Below are positions 1 to 5,220 of a stretch of 6,366 bases of DNA, one piece after another; position 1 is the first letter of the stretch, and each line of letters opens with the position of its first letter. Both the position numbers and the translations under genes were made by a program. Location: assembly GCA_001829505.1 (NCBI GenBank), contig MIBK01000238.1, positions 19,398-25,763 of the forward strand, written 5' to 3'. The notes under the pieces are model-generated. The model saw nothing but the letters and a program-made list of their open reading frames with translations, ran no database searches and had not been told where the DNA came from. Origin of the DNA: Spirochaetes bacterium RBG_16_67_19. Its GTDB lineage: Bacteria; Spirochaetota; Spirochaetia; SZUA-6; DRHE01.

Positions 1-279
1 GTCAATCCGGTCGACATCGCCGGCATCGAGGACGGCGCATACTCCGGCAGCTTCCGGAAGGGCCGCTTCTCGTATTCCGTCGAGGTGACGGTGAAGGACC
101 ATCGCCTCCAGGCCGTGAAGTCCACCGGCGGCAGGCAGACCCAGGACGCGGTCATCCAGCAGATCTTCGCCCGCATCGTCGAAGTCCAGTCCGTCCAGGT
201 CGACACCGTTTCCGGCGCCAGCCTCACCACCAAGGCGGTGTCCAAGGCCGTGGAAAACGCGCTGCACCCGGAGCAATAG
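1..279 (+). CDS. FMN-binding domain protein, C-terminal part
   Basis: This is the 3' end of a gene whose start lies before base 1; 92 residues are readable in frame 1 up to the TAG at 277-279. The visible part is one FMN-binding domain of the RnfG/NqrC C-terminal type: a GxYSGSF-like strand (residues 12-18), a strand with VEVTVKDHRL (27-36), a helix, and the closing motif DTVSGASLTT (68-77). In this family ApbE links FMN by a phosphoester to the last residue of an SGAT/SGAS motif, here Ser74 (bases 220-222). Related small proteins usually have about 130-150 residues, with an N-terminal membrane anchor and the flavin domain outside the cytoplasm. The anchor would be in the missing part, so location is inferred. 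A role in extracytoplasmic electron transfer is likely, but the partner cannot be seen. It converges on the minus-strand operon and is probably unrelated to it. Confidence 0.85.
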   Translation, partial: VNPVDIAGIEDGAYSGSFRKGRFSYSVEVTVKDHRLQAVKSTGGRQTQDAVIQQIFARIVEVQSVQVDTVSGASLTTKAVSKAVENALHPEQ

Positions 280-284
280 CACTC

Positions 285-1067
285 TCAGAGCCCCAGCTGC
301 GGCGGCCGCTCGCGCGGCTCCAGCGGCACCTGCATGCAGGCGTTCATCGCCGGGACCACCTCCTGGAAACCGGCGGCGATCGCTCCGACCACCTCGTAGC
401 CGCCGGAGGAGCGCAGCTCGCGTTCGGGCATGGGGTAGTAGAGCTGGAAACCCACCCAGCGGCCGCGCGGCTGGCGGCGGGCCGCCGCGGCCAGAGCCGC
501 CGGCCCGGTGTAGGTGTCCGCGTCGAACACGGCGTTGCGCTCCCAGTCGCCCAGCTCGGCCACGAAGCCTTCGCGCCGGATCAGGCGGGCGAGCTCCGCC
601 TCCAGGACGCTGCCCTTTCGAAACCCGCGCACCAGCCGGTGCCAGTCCCAATCCTTCTGCAGGGTGTTTCCGGTGGGAGGCGAGGCCAGATAGCCCCGCT
701 CCACCTGCAGCCCGAACTGGAAAACCCTCTTTTCCCTGTCCAGCCCGATGAACAGCTTGGCGCAGCCGAAGTTGTAGGAGGAGGACAGGGGCTTGGCCTG
801 GCGGTTGGCGCGGGGCAGCCAGCAGATCCACTGCCAGTACACCCCGCGGCCCCAGCGGTCCGTGATGAATCCGGGGCCGTAGAGCTGCTCCAGGCGGTAC
901 TTGAGGATCTGGGTGATCCGCTCGTGGGGCTCCAGGTTGCCCACCCGGATGCCGCGTTGGAAGTCGATCCACTCCGGCCGGAAGGCTTCACCGGTTGGCA
1001 GCCCCGGGGCGAGCTTGCCCGCCTTGGAAAGGGGCAGGATGTCCCGCCGGCTCGCGCGCTTCTTCAT
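285..1067 (-). CDS. Hypothetical protein, tryptophan-rich, 260 aa
   Basis: I do not recognise this family. The frame is open for 260 residues from an ATG at 1065-1067 to a TGA at 285-287. The start is supported by GGGGGAA (1074-1080) at a suitable distance upstream, and by lying 14 bases after the original stop of the deaminase gene. The product starts with a basic stretch (MKKRASRRD), has no signal peptide and no hydrophobic span long enough for a membrane helix, and looks like a soluble cytoplasmic protein. It has nine tryptophans (33, 72, 78, 80, 83, 140, 142, 175, 204), four of them clustered at 72-83, three cysteines (82, 102, 244), and a strand-like segment around 104-126 (KLFIGLD...FQFGLQVERG). 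The amino-acid composition is that of a real protein and the other frames read as low-complexity shadows. It is last in the nucleoside operon, but nothing in the sequence ties it to nucleoside metabolism. Confidence 0.75.
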   Translation of the reverse strand: MKKRASRRDILPLSKAGKLAPGLPTGEAFRPEWIDFQRGIRVGNLEPHERITQILKYRLEQLYGPGFITDRWGRGVYWQWICWLPRANRQAKPLSSSYNFGCAKLFIGLDREKRVFQFGLQVERGYLASPPTGNTLQKDWDWHRLVRGFRKGSVLEAELARLIRREGFVAELGDWERNAVFDADTYTGPAALAAAARRQPRGRWVGFQLYYPMPERELRSSGGYEVVGAIAAGFQEVVPAMNACMQVPLEPRERPPQLGL

Positions 1068-1081
1068 GCTTCGTTCCCCCG
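1068..1081 (-). promoter_or_regulatory. Ribosome binding site of the hypothetical gene
   Basis: On the minus strand this 14-base gap reads as GGGGGAA (1074-1080) followed by six bases and the ATG. It is a moderate Shine-Dalgarno sequence and supports the ATG at 1065-1067 as the start. It follows directly on the TGA at 1082-1084, where the deaminase reading frame would have ended if intact. Confidence 0.5.
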
Positions 1082-1231
1082 TCAGTAGCTCTGCAGGGGG
1101 GCCTGCCCGGCGGCCTGCTTCAGCCGCGTGGCGGCTTCCACCGCCCTGCGCCGCAGCTCTTCCAGGTCCAGGTCGAGCAGGCGGCCCTCCCGGACCACGA
1201 CCCTGCCTGCCACGATCACCGTGTGCACGCT
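1082..1231 (-). pseudogene. Out-of-frame C-terminal remnant of the amidohydrolase
   Basis: In a different minus-strand frame from the 1216-2310 reading frame, these 49 codons plus a TGA (1082-1084) encode a typical C-terminal end of an ATZ/TRZ amidohydrolase: SVHTVIVAGRVVVREGRLLD, then a Leu/Glu/Arg-rich helix (EELRRRAVEAATRLKQAA). The family equivalent reads 'dVxxVxVaGrvVvxdGrl' and completes the beta-sandwich domain. It is therefore the tail of the preceding gene, cut off by a frame change around 1232-1245. A simple -1 shift in the six-base C run (1234-1239) would join the frames. Even so, the joined protein of about 409 residues would lack roughly 30 conserved residues between GRLAEG and SVHTVIV. 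There is no independent start signal for this piece. Confidence 0.75.
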
Positions 1232-2310
1232 GCGGGGGGCCCTTCGGCGAGGCGGCCGCACCCGGGCAGGCCCAGCAGCTCGCCGCCGCGCTGGCACAGG
1301 GGCAGCACCTCCCCGATCCGGCCCGCGCGCGCGTCGCGCCGCGCCGCTTTGGCCAGCAACGCCGCGTCCCGGGCCGCCTCGAAGATGCCCAGGCTGTTGC
1401 CGGAGGCCGGGCCGTCGGTGCCCAGGCCCACGCTCACCCCGGCTTCCAGGGCCCGCGGCAGGATGTCGGGCAGCCCTCCGAACTTCAAATAGGTCTTGGG
1501 ACAATGGGCGATACCCGCGCCGCGCTCGCGGATCAGGGACAGGTCGGCGTCGGTGGCCGCACAGGCGTGGGCCAGCACCGTTCCCGGGCGCAACACGCCG
1601 GCCCGCTCCAGCACCTGGACCGGGGTCAAGCCCTTCTCCTTAAGGCTGCGTTCCAGCTGGCGGGGTTCCTCCGAGACATGGATGTGCAGCTTCAGGTCCA
1701 GCTCGCCGGCGGCCTCGGCGACCGTGGCCAGGAAGCTCTCCGGGCAGATGTACAGTGAATGCGGGCCCAGCGAGATCACCAGGCGCGGATCGCGTCCCGT
1801 GAAGGACCGGCTGAACTCCAGAGCCTCGGCCCACTGCCTCTCCCAGCCCTCCCCCGTGCCGAACGAGGCCCAGGCCAGGTCGGCGCGCATCCCGCTCTCG
1901 CGGTAAGCCTCCCAGGCGCGGTCCATGTGGAAGTAGTGGTCGGCCACGCAGGTCACCCCGGCCAGGAGCATCTCCGCGGCTCCCAACAGGGTTCCCCAGT
2001 ACACGTCCTCGGGCCGCAGGGCGCGCTCGTAGCGCCAGACATGCCGGTTGAACCAGTCCTCGACCGTGCAGTCTTCCGCGGCGCCGCGCAGGAGGGTCAT
2101 GGCCGTGTGGCTGTGCGTGTTGACCAGCCCCGGGATCAGGTACAGGCCGGAGCAGTCGAGGACTTCCGACCCCGCGCCCACCTGAGCCACGCCCGCCGGG
2201 GCCGACTGCGGCGCGATGCTCCGGATGCGGCCGTCCGCGATGCGCACCTCCAGGCCTTCGCGCCGGCTCAGGGCGCTGAAATCCAGGAGCGTGGCGCCGC
2301 GGAGGATCAT
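1216..2310 (-). CDS. Amidohydrolase, MTA/SAH or purine deaminase type, C-terminus disrupted
   Basis: This is a zinc/iron-dependent deaminase of the ATZ/TRZ amidohydrolase subfamily, which hydrolyses amino groups on purines, adenosine derivatives or triazines. From the ATG at 2308-2310, 364 residues are open. A short N-terminal beta-sandwich part (about 1-60) leads into a TIM barrel with PGLVNTHSHT (His66, His68), GPHSLY (His184), LHIHVSEE (His211, Glu214), LAHAC (His248), AHCP (His269) and GLGTDGPAS (Asp299). His66, His68, His211 and Asp299 match the family's metal ligands, and Glu214 the catalytic acid. After GRLAEG (352-357) the usual segment beginning 'ADL...' is absent. The frame ends in PPAACTR and a TGA at 1216-1218, while the true tail lies in another frame at 1082-1231. 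Family members are usually about 430-450 residues. The start overlaps the nucleoside hydrolase stop (ATGA, 2307-2310). Candidate substrates are 5'-methylthioadenosine/S-adenosylhomocysteine, adenosine, guanine or 8-oxoguanine. Motifs do not decide between these, and the product may be inactive as sequenced. Confidence 0.85.
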   Translation of the reverse strand: MILRGATLLDFSALSRREGLEVRIADGRIRSIAPQSAPAGVAQVGAGSEVLDCSGLYLIPGLVNTHSHTAMTLLRGAAEDCTVEDWFNRHVWRYERALRPEDVYWGTLLGAAEMLLAGVTCVADHYFHMDRAWEAYRESGMRADLAWASFGTGEGWERQWAEALEFSRSFTGRDPRLVISLGPHSLYICPESFLATVAEAAGELDLKLHIHVSEEPRQLERSLKEKGLTPVQVLERAGVLRPGTVLAHACAATDADLSLIRERGAGIAHCPKTYLKFGGLPDILPRALEAGVSVGLGTDGPASGNSLGIFEAARDAALLAKAARRDARAGRIGEVLPLCQRGGELLGLPGCGRLAEGPPAACTR

Positions 2311-3245
2311 GCCGGGGCGCCGTCCAGGGCGCGGATGGCCCGGAAGAGCAGCTCGCGGAACAGGGGCACGTCCACCTCCTCAGCTACCTCGGCGTTGGCC
2401 GGCCGGCCGCTGACCCCGTACACGTCGGCCACGGTGCGCCCGCGGGTGTACTCCCCGGCGGTCTCCACGACCACGTTCATCGCTCGCGTGCGGATCACCT
2501 CGGGCCGCAGCAGATGGGCCACGGCCAGGGCGTCGTGCAGGGGCGCGCCGTCGAAGCCGAACACCTCCCGGTTGGCCCGGGCGAAAAAACGCAGCAGCGG
2601 CGCCAGCACCCGGGAGACCTTCCCGTTCCAGGAGGCCAGTTCGTCGATATCCGCGAAGGAGAGGCGCGCCCGGTTGGTCACGTCCAGGCCGACCATGACG
2701 ATCGGGGCCCCGCTCTCAAAAACGATGCGCGCGGCCTCCGGGTCCACGTAGATGTTGAACTCCGCCGCCGGGGTGACGTTGGAGTCGCGCACCGCCCCGC
2801 CCATGAGCACGATGCGCTGCAGCCTTTGCGCCAGCTCCGGAGCCTGGCGCAGGGCCAGGGCCACGTTGGTGAGCGGCCCGGTAGGCACCAGGGTCACCGG
2901 CTCGCGTGAGCCGAGGATCGTGCGGATGAGGAAATCCACCGCGTGCCCGGGGAGTCCGGGGAAGCCGGGGGCGGGCAGCTCCGCCCCGTCCAGGCCCGAA
3001 ACGCCGTGGATCTCGGGGGCCACGATGGGCTCGCGCAGCAGTGGGCGGTCGGCCCCGCGGGCCGCGGGGATATCCTGCCTGCCGATCAGGGTCAGGATGC
3101 GCCGCGCGTTGCCCCAGGTCTTCTCCCCGGTCTGGTTGCCGGCGACGGTGGTCACCCCGAGCACCTCCAGCTCCGGGGAGGCGCAGGCCAGCAGAATCGC
3201 CACCATGTCGTCATGGCCGGGATCGCAGTCGATGAGGATCTTCAT
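2307..3245 (-). CDS. Ribonucleoside hydrolase, inosine/uridine-preferring family
   Basis: This cytoplasmic enzyme cleaves the N-glycosidic bond of (ribo)nucleosides to give free base and ribose. The 312 residues match the usual length of bacterial RihA/RihB-type enzymes (about 310). The N-terminal calcium/ribose motif DCDPGHDD is complete (Asp6, Asp8, Asp12, Asp13). Further motifs are IHGVSGL (79-85, His80), PTGPLTNVA (121-129), MGGAV followed by NVTPAAEFN (148-164, with Glu162 and Asn164 contacting ribose in the family), and PLHDALA (235-241, His237 and Asp238). His80 and His237 line up with the active-site histidines of group I hydrolases. The start is the ATG at 3243-3245, preceded by AGGAGGAGG. 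The same frame stays open much further upstream, but that extension is a shadow of permease 2. The gene overlaps permease 2 by four bases (3242-3245) and the deaminase by four bases (2307-2310). Purine versus pyrimidine preference cannot be read safely from the sequence. Confidence 0.95.
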   Translation of the reverse strand: MKILIDCDPGHDDMVAILLACASPELEVLGVTTVAGNQTGEKTWGNARRILTLIGRQDIPAARGADRPLLREPIVAPEIHGVSGLDGAELPAPGFPGLPGHAVDFLIRTILGSREPVTLVPTGPLTNVALALRQAPELAQRLQRIVLMGGAVRDSNVTPAAEFNIYVDPEAARIVFESGAPIVMVGLDVTNRARLSFADIDELASWNGKVSRVLAPLLRFFARANREVFGFDGAPLHDALAVAHLLRPEVIRTRAMNVVVETAGEYTRGRTVADVYGVSGRPANAEVAEEVDVPLFRELLFRAIRALDGAPA

Positions 3246-4159
3246 AACTTGCGCCTCCTCCTGGCGGCCTGGATGGAATAGCCCGTCAGCGCCAGGGCGG
3301 TGGCCACGTAGGGGATCATCTGGATGAACTCCGAGGGCACGGCGAGGGGGGCCAGGTAGATGGCCAGGGAGTTGACCACCCCGAAGAGCAGAGAGGACAG
3401 GAAGGTGCCCAGCGGCATGTTGTTTCCCAGGGAGGCCGCGGCGATGGCGATCCAGCCCCGGCCGGCGGTCATGTCGCGGGCGAACCAGGAGACATAGCCC
3501 ATGGCCAGGTACAGCCCGCCCAGGGCGCCGAAGAAACCGGAAAGCAGCAGGGCCCACATCCGGGTGCGGTTCACGTTGATGCCCACCGACTGGGCGGCGT
3601 CGGGATTCTGGCCCACCGCGCGGATGCGCAGGCCCAGGGGGGTCTTGAAGACGATGAGCCAGTACAGGAACACCGCCAGGAAGGCCCCGTAGACCAGGAC
3701 GTTCTGGCCGCTCAGGATCTCCCCCAGCACGGGGATGCGGCGGACCAGCGGCAGGTGCACCAGCGGGAAGACCAGGCTGGTGAGCGAGCTGGAGCTGCCC
3801 TTTTCGCCCGTGGCCAGGAACAGCACGAAGATGGTCAGCCCTCCGGCCATCATGTTCATGGCGATGGCCGCCAGTATGATGTCGGCCTTCAGGCGCAGGT
3901 GGAAGAAGCCCAGCAAGGCCGCCAGGCCGATCCCGGTGGCCAGTCCCGCCGCCAGGGCCAGCCACAGGCTCTGGGTGAAGGCGCTGACCAGCACCCCGGC
4001 GCAGGCCGAGCAGAGCATGATGCCTTCCAGGGCGATGTTCACCGAACCCGCCAGCCCGGAGATGGCCACCCCGACGGCCGGGAACAACAGGGGGGTCATC
4101 ACGCGCAGGACGGCGAAGCCGAACTGGGCCGAGAGGATGCTCTGCAGCATCGCGCTCAT
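3242..4159 (-). CDS. Nucleoside/BMP-family ABC transporter permease 2
   Basis: This inner-membrane subunit forms half of the translocation channel of a nucleoside-type ABC importer (BPD_transp_2 family, the NupP/NupQ class). The 305-residue protein is strongly hydrophobic, with about 8-10 membrane helices. Landmarks are GLAGSVNIALEGIM (35-48), the cytoplasmic ATPase-contact loop TPLGLRIRAVGQNPDAAQ followed by SVGINV (173-196), and GRGWIAIAAASLG (233-245). All three are characteristic of this permease class. It ends in a basic tail (RRRRK). I chose the ATG at 4157-4159 because it overlaps the TGA of permease 1 (ATGA) and follows GGGGGGAGG. The frame is open for 17 more codons upstream, but those overlap the permease 1 C-terminus and look non-native (PHHRAPGREPGGGG). 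It pairs with permease 1 and is coupled to the hydrolase by an ATGA overlap. Confidence 0.93.
   Translation of the reverse strand: MSAMLQSILSAQFGFAVLRVMTPLLFPAVGVAISGLAGSVNIALEGIMLCSACAGVLVSAFTQSLWLALAAGLATGIGLAALLGFFHLRLKADIILAAIAMNMMAGGLTIFVLFLATGEKGSSSSLTSLVFPLVHLPLVRRIPVLGEILSGQNVLVYGAFLAVFLYWLIVFKTPLGLRIRAVGQNPDAAQSVGINVNRTRMWALLLSGFFGALGGLYLAMGYVSWFARDMTAGRGWIAIAAASLGNNMPLGTFLSSLLFGVVNSLAIYLAPLAVPSEFIQMIPYVATALALTGYSIQAARRRRKL
3246..3262 (-). promoter_or_regulatory. Ribosome binding site of the nucleoside hydrolase
   Basis: On the minus strand AGGAGGAGG (3254-3262) stands eight bases before the ATG at 3243-3245, inside the last codons of permease 2 (its Arg-rich tail). It settles the start, because the same frame is open for 240 more codons upstream. 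Confidence 0.7.
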
Positions 4160-5220
4160 GCCGCCTCCCCCCGGCTCTCGGCCTGGCGCACGGTGATGCG
4201 GTAGCGCCACTGGGCCAGGAAAGCCTCGGCGGTGATCAATAGTATTATGATCGACTGGATCACCGTGACCATCTCCGCCGGCACGTCGGACATCAGATTC
4301 AGCACCTGCCCGCCCACCCGCAGGTAGGCCAGGAAAAAGGAAGCGGCCACGATCAGCAGCGGGTGGTTGCGGCCGATGATGGCCACCACCACCCCGTCCC
4401 AGCCGTAGCCCGGGGAGCTCTGCCAGTTGAAGCGCCGGTGGATACCCATGACTTCGCTCATGCCGCCGATGCCGGCCAGCAGGCCCAGGAGGAGTTGGGA
4501 AAGCACCACCACCTTGAACACGTTGATCCCGCCGAAGCGGGCGAACTTCTCATTGGCCCCGGTCATGCGGATCTCGTAGCCGGAGGTGGTGTGGTACAGG
4601 AACAGGAACACCAGCACGGCGAAGGCCAGGGAGAGCAGGATGCCCCAGTGCATGCGCGTGTTGGGGATGAACTGGGCCAGCCAAGCGCTCTTGGGAAGCT
4701 GATAGGACACCAGGTAGCCGGCGTTCTTGTCGCGGAAGTGGAAGTTGATCAGGTACAGCCCCAGATAGTAGCCCACGTAGTTCAGCAGCAGCGAGGCCAC
4801 CAGCTCGCTGCCCCGCCAGCGGGCCTTCAGCAGCCCGGGCAGGAAACCCCACAAGGCCCCCACCCCCCCGGCCACCAGCAGGGTCAGGGGGAGGTGCAGG
4901 AAGCCGGGCATGGCCGTGGACACCGCGAAGCCGGTGCCCACCGCGGCGCCCAGGTACAGGGCACCTTCGGCGCCCACGTTGAACTGCCGGGCCTGGAAGG
5001 CCAGGGCGATGGCCAGGCCGCACATGATGATCGGCGAGGCCATCTCCACCATGCTGGAGAAGCGGCTGCGCGACAGCAGGGGACCCAGCAGGAACTGCTG
5101 CAGGGAGAAGCCGGGGTCCCGGCTGATGAGGAAGATCAGGAACACGCTGATCACGATGCCGATCAGCACGGCGATGATGGTGCGCAGCAGGTTGAAGTAT
5201 TTAAGGATGAACTTCTCCAC
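4156..5220 (-). CDS. Nucleoside/BMP-family ABC transporter permease 1
   Basis: This is the larger inner-membrane channel subunit of the same importer, 354 residues, BPD_transp_2 family. A long first helix (about 12-32) follows a short cytoplasmic N-terminus. Later landmarks are FNVGAEGALYLGA (80-92), a GSELVASLLLNYV segment (137-149), the cytoplasmic coupling loop GYEIRMTGANEKFARFGGIN (214-233), and GYGWDGVVVAIIGRNHPL (271-288). These match the NupP-type partner of permease 2. I take a GTG start at 5218-5220. It has GGAGG six bases upstream (5227-5231), and its N-terminal residues MEKFILKYFN fit the family. It overlaps the ATPase gene by 20 bases and ends in the ATGA shared with permease 2. 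One oddity is a small pocket of AT-rich codons at 4237-4248 in the last helix. Confidence 0.93.
   Translation of the reverse strand: MEKFILKYFNLLRTIIAVLIGIVISVFLIFLISRDPGFSLQQFLLGPLLSRSRFSSMVEMASPIIMCGLAIALAFQARQFNVGAEGALYLGAAVGTGFAVSTAMPGFLHLPLTLLVAGGVGALWGFLPGLLKARWRGSELVASLLLNYVGYYLGLYLINFHFRDKNAGYLVSYQLPKSAWLAQFIPNTRMHWGILLSLAFAVLVFLFLYHTTSGYEIRMTGANEKFARFGGINVFKVVVLSQLLLGLLAGIGGMSEVMGIHRRFNWQSSPGYGWDGVVVAIIGRNHPLLIVAASFFLAYLRVGGQVLNLMSDVPAEMVTVIQSIIILLITAEAFLAQWRYRITVRQAESRGEAA
4160..4172 (-). promoter_or_regulatory. Ribosome binding site of permease 2
   Basis: On the minus strand GGGGGGAGG is followed by CGGC and the ATG at 4157-4159. The spacing of four bases from GGAGG is on the short side. 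The site lies within the last codons of permease 1, consistent with coupled translation, and it supports the ATG over the in-frame upstream extension. Confidence 0.6.

Noticed and set aside
288..320. Hairpin GAGCC...GGCTC as a bidirectional terminator between the convergent genes.
   Set aside because: Five-base stem, loop over 20 bases, no T tract on either strand, and it lies inside the hypothetical gene.
1232..1240. Programmed -1 frameshifting in the C run as the explanation for the split deaminase frames.
   Set aside because: A shift would join the frames but would not restore the roughly 30 conserved residues missing at the junction, so slippage alone cannot explain it.
2307..3965. A 552-codon open stretch on the minus strand that would look like a permease-hydrolase fusion.
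   Set aside because: The first 240 codons are the permease 2 gene read in the wrong frame (Pro/Gly/Arg/His-rich, no domain). The hydrolase starts at the ATG at 3243-3245 with its own AGGAGG site.
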